From Triangularia verruculosa (Eukaryota; Ascomycota; Sordariomycetes; Sordariales; Podosporaceae), in contig MU863887.1 of NCBI GenBank assembly GCA_033296885.1, positions 310,001 through 374,000 on the forward strand: a DNA stretch of 64,000 bases, in the 5' to 3' direction. This document shows, in pieces, positions 35,342 to 46,412 of the stretch. The position numbers and the translations under genes were made by a program. Within the stretch, counting starts at the first letter, position 1. Every line of letters begins with the position of its first letter. The notes beneath the pieces were generated by a model. That model made no database searches. It was not told the DNA's origin and saw nothing but the letters and a program-made list of their open reading frames with translations.

Positions 35342-36724
35342 ATGCTAGCAGCCCACCACGATCAGGAGAATGTGTACATGCACCAGGCTGGCGGTTCTAA
35401 TAAACAGCTGGGAGCCAAAACCCCTGGCGCCCGCTATCCGAAAACCCCCCTGAAAATCCCACTCAATGACGAAAACGCCAACCACGGCTTCGGAGGCAAA
35501 GGTGGTTTGTTGCAGACAAAAGGAATCAATGGATTGGTAAAATCTGGCAAACAGGCTCTGGTAACGCCGGCAGGTAGGTTTTACCTCTGTATCGCTGTTG
35601 ATGTCCGCTGTTCATCGCTGACGTACTGTTCAGCTCCTCAAACTGGTCGCGCTCCTCTCGGCAACAAGACTACCAATGGAAAGGCTCGAACAGCCCAGAA
35701 CACCCAGGGCGGAAAGGGGACGGGTTTGAAAACGCCAGGACAGAAGCCGAATACTGCTCTACGGCCAAAGCAGGTGGCGCCCCAAACCGGACCTGCCAAA
35801 GTCGAAGTCCGTGCCGATGCGCAGACTCCAATTACGCCCGACGACGACGTAGAGTACTGCCCACCCAAGCCCAAGGATCTACCTTACGAATCCGACGTGC
35901 TCCCGGATGGTGCTTTGACATTCCAGGGCCTGAAGCCTGAAAATCTTTTCAACGATTATTATCGGTACTACTTCAATCGTGTCGATGCGCAAGGAAAGTC
36001 GGCTATGGAGAGAGAAATGGAAGAACGGCAACAACAAAACTTCAAACGAGGAGACGAGCAAATCCGGTCAGACATGGACGAGTTTGACTGGAGTGTCAGC
36101 GATGCCCCAGAAAGCCGTGATATCTTTCAGAAACGCCAGGAGACCATCAAAGTTGAAGCCCTTCCGGTTGTTAAGAAAGTCACAGGTTTTGGTTCTAGAC
36201 CACCGTCCACGATCGCCTCCCGGAGGGCAGCATTGGCTCTCGCAGCCCCAATTAACTCTGTCCGCGGCGCCCCCACCAAGACTGCCAAATCAGTGCCAAC
36301 AACAATGACTCGCAAGCCGCAACCACGTGGATTGCTATTGCCGAAGAGAAAGCCAGCAGATGATATTCTCCAACCCGGGACACTGCCGCGGGAGAGAGCG
36401 ACTTCGATATCGGCCTCGCGCAGTACCTTGGGATACAGCAAGGGCCGTTCCGCCTCTTCGGTTGTTCATGGACGCAAGGAATCTGTCAGTCGCATGCCAG
36501 AGGTTGCCCCAAAGCCTCGACCCTTGAGCCGCTGCATGAGCACAGCTTCTTCGGGATCAGAGGCGACCATCACTCCTGCTCGCTTTGCGCAGTCTTCACA
36601 AGACTGGAAGAGACCTGATTTTCTTTCAATCTTCGACGCTGATGACGATGAAAGCACCATGGGTGGGGCGGTTCCTCCGCTTGATGATGAAGAGGAGGAA
36701 TTTCAGATTACCACAGACTTCTAG
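35342..36724 (+). CDS. Disordered protein with a Cut2-like destruction box; securin candidate
   Basis: Exons 35342-35573 and 35634-36724 give 440 residues. No enzyme domain is seen. The N-terminal 130 residues are basic and rich in Gly, Lys and Thr-Pro, with KTPGARYPKTPLKIPL, the DEN triplet (43-45, a KEN-box relative) and RAPLGNKTTN (83-92), which fits an APC/C destruction box and resembles those of fission yeast securin Cut2. A central conserved-looking block follows (DDDVEYCPPKPKDLPYESDV, then an aromatic stretch NDYYRYYFNRVD). A Ser/Arg-rich region with many possible Cdk sites and an acidic tail (DDEEEEFQ) end the protein. This layout fits a securin, the separase inhibitor, but sequence alone does not prove it. 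The intron is 60 nt, in frame and free of stops, so intron retention would give 460 residues. Confidence 0.85.
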   Translation: MLAAHHDQENVYMHQAGGSNKQLGAKTPGARYPKTPLKIPLNDENANHGFGGKGGLLQTKGINGLVKSGKQALVTPAGRFYLCIAVDVRCSSLTYCSAPQTGRAPLGNKTTNGKARTAQNTQGGKGTGLKTPGQKPNTALRPKQVAPQTGPAKVEVRADAQTPITPDDDVEYCPPKPKDLPYESDVLPDGALTFQGLKPENLFNDYYRYYFNRVDAQGKSAMEREMEERQQQNFKRGDEQIRSDMDEFDWSVSDAPESRDIFQKRQETIKVEALPVVKKVTGFGSRPPSTIASRRAALALAAPINSVRGAPTKTAKSVPTTMTRKPQPRGLLLPKRKPADDILQPGTLPRERATSISASRSTLGYSKGRSASSVVHGRKESVSRMPEVAPKPRPLSRCMSTASSGSEATITPARFAQSSQDWKRPDFLSIFDADDDESTMGGAVPPLDDEEEEFQITTDF

Positions 36725-37783
36725 ACGTTATTTGATACTAGCATATTGTACGATAAGGCGAGGGTAGTGTTTGGCTATGGCGTTGGAAGTCGCGACCAGA
36801 GATTTTCCACATGAATTGTGTTGGTTAGGTCCGGGGCGTGGAACAGTTTGGGCTTTGGCTTTTGTATTGGCTGTATCACAATGGGACATGTTCGGTGGGA
36901 AACAGGTGCAATTGGGCATCTGAGGAATTCGGCGTTACATACCTTGCACTTTACAACTTTTGGCACCAAACCACGCTTTAGGAAGACAGGCTGCAAGACA
37001 AAATCATCGATGTAAGATCAAAATGTAAACATAATATGATGTCACCGCGCGCTGTTCTGCGGGAGTTGATTAGTATTCATGCCCGCAAGTGGTTGGCATA
37101 GGGAATCATGTTCTCGTGCTGCATTGCGAGCCTCTGGATCCTCGAGGATAGCTTTTGCTGCGAAATATGGCGCCCCCTTTTGTGGGTCATCCACCCTCGC
37201 AGCCCCCTTTCTCTGAGGAGCAGCTGAGAGAGCGTCACGTGCTTTCACTTCAGCCCGCCACACCTGGTAGTAACAAACAGGGAAGGTGGGCAACTTGCGC
37301 CACACCGCCCACTCCACTACTTACGCTTGGGCCACCCCACACGGGCTTTGGCGCTGAATGCCAACCGTTTTAGGTTTAGCGAGACAATGGCTCGCGACTG
37401 CAAGCTGCTGGACATTCCCAAAGTTTGAACTTCACTTCTGCCTTTGACAAAGATTTCTGCCGCCCAGCTCATTCACTCCAGCGTCTACTGGGTTGCCAAC
37501 AACAGTGAGGAGCCAACGTCTGTCTCTGCAGTCTCCGGAGGTGTTACACCCCCCGTCTTCGCCAAAAAACGACACTGCCATCCTTTTTTCTGCGGCGCGG
37601 TCTCCGAGATCCCTCCCTTTGTCGGGAAAACTTCTGTCGCGTTGAGGGCCCCCGTGCGCGTCATTTCCGGCCACATCGCATTTCCAGCCCACCGTCATCC
37701 ATGAATGGTATCCGCCCGCGCCGCCGATTCGAGATATGATGGTCGGAGGACGGAGGGTGCGATAATAGGTATTCTCTCTCGCA
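36725..37783. other. Spacer between the securin-like gene and SET1
   Basis: 3' flank of the securin-like gene and promoter of SET1. The reading frames here are short and overlapping. I see no gene. Confidence 0.55.
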
Positions 37784-40700
37784 ATGACTCGAGCTCCTGG
37801 CGCGAGTTACGCTCAGTTCTTTCCTGCTGCCCCCCGCGTCGTTGCCAGGGACCGGACAAGGGATCGCGAAGGCCCCAAAGGAAATACCCTCGAATCATCG
37901 TCCGTACCAGATGATACCAACGGTCACCTCACCTCGCTAGGCCCCGCGGAATCCTGTCCACCTCAGCAGGACGGGCACATTCCCCCGAGCGCCATGGCCG
38001 GCACGAGATTTCCGAGCAGCCAGCTCACCCCTCCAGCTACCACCGATTCCCCTTCATCCCATCTCGCATCAGCTGCCCAGCAGCAGCCGACGACCGTACG
38101 AAACACCAACGGGTACAACGGTCATATCCCAATACAGAACGAGTCGCTTCATAATGGCACGTCGAGTGTTCTGCCTAGCGTTCCCGAACGCATTCCTGCC
38201 CGAGACCCCTCACTTCCGATTCAATCCGTCGTGTGCGCATATGATCCGCTCATGGATAAGAAGCTATCGAGCGGCGAAAGAATGAAAACAAAACCGAAAC
38301 ATAGGGGGTTTGGATTGGTATGTACATCTGATACTCATATACTGGAGGGGGGAGCGTCATCTTGCTGTGTGATATTGACTGGCTAATACCGCGCACAGGA
38401 AGGTCAAGATGACGCTCCCCCCAAAGATCCCCGTCTCGTCAAGGGTGGCCGGCTCAGTTACATCAACGTCGACTTCCACCACGCGAAGGCACGTCTACGG
38501 CAAACCCCGTACGCTCTCAGGCAGTACAAATATGACCCAAAAACGTCCTGCGGGCCGGGCCCCCCCACGCAAATCGTGGTCACAGGCTTCAACCCCATCA
38601 CCCCCTTTTCGACGGTTACCACTTGCTTCGCCGCTTTTGGAGACATCGCCGAAAGCAGCAACAAGCTACATCCCGATAATGGCAGCTACCTCGGGTTTGC
38701 AACTTTTCGCTACAAGGACTCGAAGCCGAACAGGTCACGACCTCATGTCATCAATGCCGCCGATGCAGCGAGAAATGCGATTCGTCACATGAATAACAAG
38801 CATATCGCCGGAAATCTCGTCCGAGTCGACTACGATCCTGACGGGAAAAGGAGCTCAGAAATGCTTGTTCAGGCCATCCGGAAAGACTCCGAAAGGCACA
38901 ATGCCGTCCCATCGGCTATGCGACCGATTCCCACAGGGCCACGGGCTAGTGTCCCGGGACCTCCTCCTAGTGCGCCGCGAGGTCCAGCTGCCCACAGAGC
39001 ACCACCGCCGCCTCTCAGTGTTGGTAGGGGAGCGGGGCCACCATCGGTAACAGGACCACCATCGAGCAGACATTCAGCTGTCATCGAACCCGAGATCGTG
39101 AAGAACACGCTCCAGCGTGAACCATACATTTTCATCGCCCACGAACATGTGCCAGTCATGACCACAATTCCTGAACACATGAGGAGGCGCCTCAGGCTGT
39201 ATGCCATTAATTGCATTCGTATGGACAGAACGGGATATTACATCATTTTCCAGAGTACCGACCGCGGCCGCAACGATGTCGAACGTTGCTATAGAGCTTG
39301 CAACAGGACGGCGCTCTTCGATTACAGCATGGTTATGGAGCTCCACACCTACGGGAACGAGGGCAGAGGACCAAGGATCCGGGAATCTCGTAGAGGTAGC
39401 CGCAGTCCTGACCACAGACGATCGTATGACCATCAATCCCACCGTGACCACGACCGACGCCGCCGCGATGAGGATCGACAGAAACGCGAGGAACTGGAAC
39501 TCCGAAGGCGCGAAGACGAGGCGGACTTGGAGGAAGAAAAGAAACAAAGGGCTAAAAACTTTGACCCAGTGAAGGAAGCCACCAATGTCTTGCTACAGCA
39601 GATGACAGAGCAGCTCATTAGGCATATTCGGACAAAGATTGCGGCCCCGGCCTTGTTGAACTTCCTTGACCCTGCCAATCAGGTGGCAAGTCGACGGAAG
39701 CACAACATCGAGGACCCGCATTCTTCCAAGCTCTCGATCACTTTTGACGACTCTGACACCAAATCGCCAGTGGGCACGCCCAATTCCAGAGCAGATCCGA
39801 TTGAGAGGCGCACTGGGCGGTTGGACGTATCTACGCTCCCGCGGATTCGTAAAGCGAAAAATGCCGCCCTCAACGCCCGCAAACATGCCTTCAACGACCC
39901 ATTTGCACGCCACAGACCTCTCACACAGCGCTCAACATTCCGGTCTCTTCATGACCGCCTGCAAAGCGACACAGACGATGACTCTGAGGATGAGGCTGAT
40001 AGTAGGTACTTGAATGTCAGAAATACGGATGAGCCGGAATCTCGGCCCCGCAGCCGCTCCTCCACGGATGACGAGGCCACCAAGGAAGACTATGCATCCT
40101 GGGGTCCAGGAGAGGAAGACTCGATGACCGAAGCCAGCTTCGCAATGACTGATGGCCCAACCCTCCCTCGAAAGAGGAAGCTGGATCTTAAGACGGAGAC
40201 GGCTATCAAACGGCAGAAGAAGTCAGAAGAGGAGCAACTTTTTGGCGTCACCATCAGCTATCCCTCGAGGGAGCCTACTCCCGCAGATACCGATCTTCCT
40301 GATGCCGAACCCACGGAGAAAGATACCGACAGCTCGCGGATGCCGACGCCTGTTCCGCAGGGGGCCAAGTCCAAGAAGAAGGCCACAAAGTCTAAAAAGA
40401 AATCCAAGAAGCAGATATTTGAGGAGCGTGAAGCCCTCAAGCGTCGACAGGAAGAGGTGTTCGAAAAGGAAGCTTCTCTGGTTGCCGATGATGCTGAACC
40501 CACCCCGGAAGCGGAAGCGGAACCCGAGGCAAAGCAGGATCTTGGCGGGGAGGAGGATGAATCAAAGCAGGCGGATGCTGAGAAGGGGGCCAATAACCGG
40601 AAACCGGAGCTTGATGAGAAGATGTACCCATCCGAGAAGGTTCGGGCCTTTGATCTTCCTTCCAACTTTGTTCTCAACGAGATATCGCTTCGGGCTGCAG

Positions 40701-41691
40701 TTCTGCCTTCGCTTCCGCAAGCCGATTTGCCCAACCTTGAAAGACTGAAACAGAGGCAGGGGAGCGGGAACCTGGAACAGCCTCAAGTTTGGGCATGGAT
40801 GCGGGATCGTGTGCGCCAGCTAAACTCTCCTGACGGCTCGAAGGATGCGCCTTGTAGCATTGGCGGCTACTATGTCCCCAACGCAACCGGCTGTGCCAGG
40901 ACCGAAGGGGTCAAGAAGATTCTCAACTCTGAAAAGTCAAAGTACCTTCCCCACCACATCAAGGTCCAGAAGGCGCGGGAGGAAAGACAGGCGCAGAACG
41001 GAAAGTCGGGCAAGGATTCGGTATTGGCTGCTGCGGAGGCTGCAAAGTTGGCGGCGGAAAGCCAGGTTGCTAGAGGCAATTCGCGTGCTAACCGCGCCAA
41101 CAATCGTCGCTTTGTTGCTGGTCTGCACGATCAGATAAGGGGTCTCGGCCAGGATTCGGACGCCTTCCGGTTCAACCAGCTCAAAAAGCGCAAGAAGCCC
41201 GTCAAGTTTGCCCGGTCAGCCATCCACAACTGGGGGCTGTATACTATGGAGAACATTCCCAAGGACGACATGATCATCGAATATGTGGGCGAGGAGGTCC
41301 GTCAAGTGATTGCTGAACTCCGCGAAGCCAGATATCTCAAGAGTGGCATCGGTAGCAGTTACCTATTCCGAATCGACGACAACACAGTCATAGATGCCAC
41401 CAAGAAGGGAGGAATTGCCCGATTCATCAATCACAGCTGTATGCCCAACTGCACAGCCAAGATTATCAAGGTGGAGGGCAGCAAAAGGATTGTCATCTAT
41501 GCCCTTCGGGATATCGCACAGAGTAAGTCTATCTATGCCCACCACATTTCCATGGCGTGACCATCAGCTGACACGTGTATCTTCTAGACGAGGAGTTAAC
41601 ATATGACTACAAATTCGAGCGCGAAATAGGGGCTACGGACCGCATTCCCTGCCTGTGTGGAACAGCGGCATGCAAGGGCTTCCTCAATTAG
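37784..41691 (+). CDS. set-1: Histone H3 lysine-4 methyltransferase SET1 (COMPASS)
   Basis: Catalytic subunit of COMPASS, which methylates H3K4 at active genes. Exons 37784-38317, 38399-41522 and 41588-41691 give 1,253 residues. An RRM-like domain (about 235-320) starts with IVVTGFNPITPFSTV. A second conserved block includes EPYIFIAHEHVPVMTTIPEHM. A charged low-complexity middle and the n-SET region follow. The SET domain (about 1110-1236) shows KFARSAIHNWGLY, EYVGEEVRQ, the cofactor and active-site motif RFINHSCMPNC (about 1185) and ELTYDYKF. The post-SET motif CLCGTAACKGFLN ends the protein. The last intron splits the SET domain; without it the frame stops early at 41560. The start was chosen as the first ATG in the open frame; an upstream exon cannot be excluded, since N. 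crassa SET-1 is, to my memory, somewhat longer. Confidence 0.95.
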
Positions 41692-43065
41692 TGCCCATAA
41701 TGTCTTTTCTCCCTTACCCTCTCTCGAGCGCTTTTCTTCTTTTCAACGTCATCATGGATCTGGGTTTGGCCAACATCTGGCAGGCGCACGGCTATTGTTA
41801 AGGATGAAAAACTGGCAGTCCACACGAATAGGACACGGATAGGCAATTTTCGGGCAGGCGAAAGCGGGCAGGCAGGTTCTGAACAGGGTCCCCTTCTTCG
41901 GGGGGTCACTCACAAAGCATTTGACCAGCGGTTTGAACATGCGCATTTTTACCCATCGCATTCTGAATTGGGTACCTGATTTTGTTTTCTCCTACTTCTC
42001 TTTCTGTGGTTCATGAATGGGGTTTACTTGTGACAAAGCAATCCATTAGGGAAGTGATAATAGACGGTAACGTTGGATCTGAAGCAAGGGAAATGGAGAT
42101 GGAGAGAATTTGAGACCACGGGGTTCATGTATATAATTGTACGATTCTAGGAGTTCTGGGCGGAAAACTTGGGGAGACGGGGTTGGGGGGGGTTAACTGG
42201 ACCTGGGGAATTGCATTGGGTTTTTTTTTTGGAGTTTGCACTGACGATGATGGGGATTTGAAGAATTATTATGGTGGTGTTTTGGTGTTCAACAGACTTA
42301 TAGATGGGCAGGAGGAGTCTTGGCCTTGGCTAGCTATTGCTACCTACCTAGCAAAGTAAATGCAGCGCATTGAACCGTTCTCTATCTCAAGGCGCCAAGA
42401 TTACATGAATATCAAACAGTCTGGCAAAGACTTGCTGGGCCGCTCAGCCGGCAACCTGGAAAGGAATTGTGGTTTCCGATCAAACTGTGGTGTTGGTTCC
42501 TTCCCCCTCGTCAGCCTGCCCCAGCTGCTAATTACGCGGTACTTGGTTCTTGTTATTAATTAGGATTTGGGGTTACTTTCCTCTTACAATAACATCGGAG
42601 ACTTTGTGACATCTACGTACCACGACACTCTGGACTTCCCGTCTGCAGGTTATCCATCTCGCAGTTGAGTGTCTTGTGCCTTGGATGCAGGCGGGACTGG
42701 GACTGCGCCCGCGGTTGAAGGCGCGGCCGTCGCTGGTTGAGCTGTTGGTTAGAGCTGCTAGCACACAGCAAGCGTCATCGCCTCCACCGCCGGCTGGCAA
42801 CGACACTCCCTCAGACCCCGGGTCCCGCCAAGAGGAGCTCTTCGGACCAGGAGCTCCAACTGCTGCTGCGCTGCTGATTCTCGAGCAAGCTGCGAACCTC
42901 CCCCTTCCTAGCTCGCCAGAAACACCACGCATCACCACGACCGCATCCGCCCCGCCATCGTCGGCCTCTATTTCGAATATTCCTACGCTCGTCATCACTT
43001 CAGAATCCCCTCCGCCATCCCCGAAACCCGCGCCTACAGCAATTGTTACATCTGCGAAGCCCAGC
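41692..43065. other. Spacer between SET1 and VMA-1
   Basis: 3' flank of SET1, with T and G runs near 42180-42235, then the VMA-1 promoter and leader. From the ATG at 42685 a Pro/Ser/Thr-rich frame runs open and in frame into the VMA-1 start. It probably is leader sequence open by chance. Confidence 0.5.
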
Positions 43066-45368
43066 ATGGCCCCCGTAAGCTAGCCCCGCCTCCAACTCTC
43101 GACAATGCAAGCTTCCCATGGCGTTGCGTCTTTGACATCTGCCTAACCAAAGTTGGCGCTATCACCACCATGAATTCGCTGCACCCCTATTCTCATGATG
43201 GATCAAGGCCACTGACATGATGTTCTCTCACAGTCCAAAACAGATGGCCAGGATGGAGTACATAGCGGTATGCGCCACCCCTCATCCCAACCACCACAAT
43301 GCTGGTGTTGCGTCCAGTCGCTAACTGACGGGTTGCAGGCAAGATCTACTCGGTGTCTGGGTTAGTCCAAACCAACATATGCTCGATATCAAACACCCGA
43401 AAGAACCCCGATGGCTAACTTTCAACCCCCAGACCCGTCGTTGTCGCCGAGGACATGATTGGTGTTGCTATGTATGAGTTGGTAGGTTTGGATTCGGTTC
43501 GATGACGGGAAAAGCGCTCTAGCTAAGCTATGGAAACAGGTCAAAGTTGGTCACGACCAGCTCGTCGGTGAAGTCATTCGTATCAATGGCGATCAAGCGA
43601 CTATTCAGGTGTACGAGGAAACAGGTACGATGCGGATCTCAACCTTTCACAACGCAAGCTTGCCGAAGCTAACCTCGATTGTCTGACAGCCGGTGTCATG
43701 GTTGGCGACCCCGTGTTGCGAACCGGCAAGCCCCTTTCCGTCGAACTCGGTCCCGGCCTCCTGAACAATATCTACGATGGTATCCAGCGCCCCCTTCAAA
43801 AGATCTCGGAGGTGTCCCAGAGCATTTATATCCCCAGAGGCATTGCCGCTCCTGCCCTCGACCGCAAGAAGAAGTGGGAATTCACCCCAACCAAGAAGGT
43901 CGGCGACCACATCGCCGGTGGTGACGTATGGGGTACCGTCTACGAAAACTCCTTCATCACGGTCCACAAGATCCTGCTCCCTCCCAGAGCTCGCGGTACC
44001 ATCACCAGGATTGCCGATAAGGGTAGCTATACAGTTGAGGAGAAGATCCTCGAAGTCGAGTTTGATGGCAAGAAGACCGAGTATCCCATGATGCAGACCT
44101 GGCCTGTACGTGTGCCACGCCCAACAACTGAGAAGCACTCTGCCGATCAGCCCTTCCTGGTCGGTCAGCGTGTGCTCGACGCGCTCTTTCCGTCCGTTCA
44201 GGGCGGTACAGTCGCCATTCCCGGTGCCTTCGGCTGTGGCAAGACTGTCATTTCTCAGTCCGTTTCCAAGTTTTCCAACAGCGACGTCATTGTGTACGTC
44301 GGCTGCGGTGAGCGTGGTAACGAAATGGCTGAAGTCCTGAAGGATTTCCCCTCGCTAAAGATTGAGGTTGATGGCCGCATGGAGCCAATCATGAAGCGCA
44401 CAACTCTCATTGCCAACACTTCCAACATGCCCGTCGCTGCCCGTGAAGCTTCCATCTACACCGGTATCACAGTGGCCGAGTACTTCAGAGATCAGGGCAT
44501 GAACGTTGCCATGATGGCTGACTCCTCTTCCCGCTGGGCTGAGGCTCTGAGAGAAATCTCCGGCCGTCTCGGTGAAATGCCTGCTGATCAAGGTTTCCCC
44601 GCCTACCTCTCTGCCAAGTTGGCCTCGTTCTACGAGCGTGCCGGAAAGGTCCAGGCGCTGGGCAGCCCTGACCGTGAGGGCAGTGTCAGCATTGTCGGTG
44701 CCGTCTCACCACCCGGTGGTGATTTCTCCGACCCCGTCACTTCAGCCACACTCGGTATCGTACAGGTCTTCTGGGGTTTGGACAAGAAGCTTGCGCAGCG
44801 CAAGCATTTCCCCTCGATCAACACCTCGCTCAGTTACAGCAAGTACACCATGACCCTCGACAAGTGGTACGAGAAGGAGTACCCCGACTTCCCTCGCCTC
44901 CGTGACCGCATCAAGCAGCTTCTTTCCGACAGCGAAGAGCTCGACCAGGTTGTCCAACTGGTCGGCAAGTCTGCGCTATCTGACCCCGACAAGATTACTC
45001 TAGATATGGCTACCCTTATCAAGGAGGATTTCCTTCAGCAGAACGGTTATTCCAAGTATGACCAGTTCTGCCCCATCTGGAAGACTGAGTGGATGATGAA
45101 GCTCATGATGGGATTCCACGATGAGGCTCAGAAGGCGATTGCCTCTGGCCAGAGCTGGGCCAAGGTGCGGGATGCCACTCAAGATTTGCAGGGTGAGCTA
45201 CGCAGGCTCAAGTTCGAGATTCCAGATGAGGGACAGGAGAAGATTTGCAAGAAGGTTCGTTTACTTCAATTTCGTGTCACCGATCGATGAATGCTGACAT
45301 TGTGATAATAGTATGAGGCGATACAACAAACCATGCTTGACAAGTTTGCTTCCGTGATTGACGAGTAA
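43066..45368 (+). CDS. vma-1: V-type proton ATPase catalytic subunit A
   Basis: Catalytic, ATP-hydrolysing subunit of the V1 sector, which acidifies vacuoles and the Golgi. Seven exons (43066-43074, 43234-43267, 43339-43360, 43433-43481, 43540-43624, 43690-45254, 45312-45368) give 606 residues, against 607 in N. crassa from memory. The first coding exon has just 9 nt (Met-Ala-Pro) and the third 22 nt. The start MAPSKTDGQDGVHSGKIYSV fits the family. Visible motifs are the P-loop GAFGCGKT (245-252), GCGERGNEMAE, the MMADSSSRWAEALREIS region and SPPGGDFSDPVT. The P-loop is unbroken, so no VDE-type intein is present. The last exon adds YEAIQQTMLDKFASVIDE. All junctions keep frame with GT-AG ends. 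Confidence 0.97.
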
Positions 45369-46412
45369 AAAATGTTGTATTGGTGACAGCAAGGGGCGTA
45401 AGGTTGGCATATATGAGTGGACGCGTTTGGGACCTGTGTACAGGTTGTTGTCGTTGTTATGTCCTACAATGAAGCAGCATGCGTGGCGTGCGGGTTGCGA
45501 GGGAAGGGTCGCTACTACTACCCCCTTTTTCTTTTCCATAGATTTTCTCTGTTTCCTCTTGTCTCACTCTCTGACATGCACACTCTTCGGTTTTTTAAAC
45601 GATGTTGTTAGTTTAGGTGTATTGATTGGTTTCTGCATTCGAGACTGATGGTTCGACGATTTGCACACGTGGATGGTTCGAGATGTTGCTGTGTAGTATG
45701 ACCACAGATCTTGAAGCGTCCAAAGGGATAAAGTAGAAAGTAGAATCGTTTGACTTTTTTTATTTCAGGCGTCATTATATACCATACATCATATCCAGGG
45801 GGGGTCATTATCGTCATAGACACAAAACACCACCAGCAGCAGTGTAAACTCGCAAACCAGAAACAACGGTGAGCCAACCCGCCTTTGCCTAACCATCCGG
45901 ATAGACCATATACCTTTAAAAACCATCCCAACCAATATTCCAACACAGAATAATCAAACTGAAGGGAACAAAAAGCCAATCCAGCTAGCTAGCTCGCGCG
46001 TCCATCCAAACTAACCCATGAAGAAACCCAGTCAAATACATCTCTCGATCAACGCAGCCAAGAAGCGAAACAACAAACAACCCAAATTCTGTCACGCCCA
46101 TTCCGTCTCTTGTAAAACTCCCGCCATCCAAGCTCTTTGCTTTTGTTTTTCCAACCCTCAATTTTCCTCCAGTTCTCTCTCTTTTCCAACCCCCATTCGA
46201 CTCCAATAAAAGAACCGTCTTCTCCTCTCTCTCTCTCTCACACACACGCCCGTTTTTCTCTCACTCCTCTAATCCGCCACCTCTCTTCTCTCATCTTCGC
46301 CCAAAATATACAACTCCAACCAAGCCGCCTTGTCGCAGAAACAATATATATGTATTATCCTTCACCCACCAAAACCCAACCGCGGCAGCCAAATCGCAGA
46401 AGGAAAAACCCC
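45369..46412. other. Convergent 3' flanks of VMA-1 and the unknown gene at 46.4 kb
   Basis: Non-coding. A CT/CA microsatellite lies at about 46216-46250. I see no gene. Confidence 0.6.

Noticed and set aside
42573..43067. A 164-codon minus-strand frame upstream of VMA-1
   Set aside because: Gly/Ala/Ser-rich low-complexity translation, no family match and position in the VMA-1 promoter suggest chance.
43066..45368. A possible intein in VMA-1, as in budding yeast
   Set aside because: The P-loop GAFGCGKT and its flanks are continuous and total length is that of an intein-free subunit.
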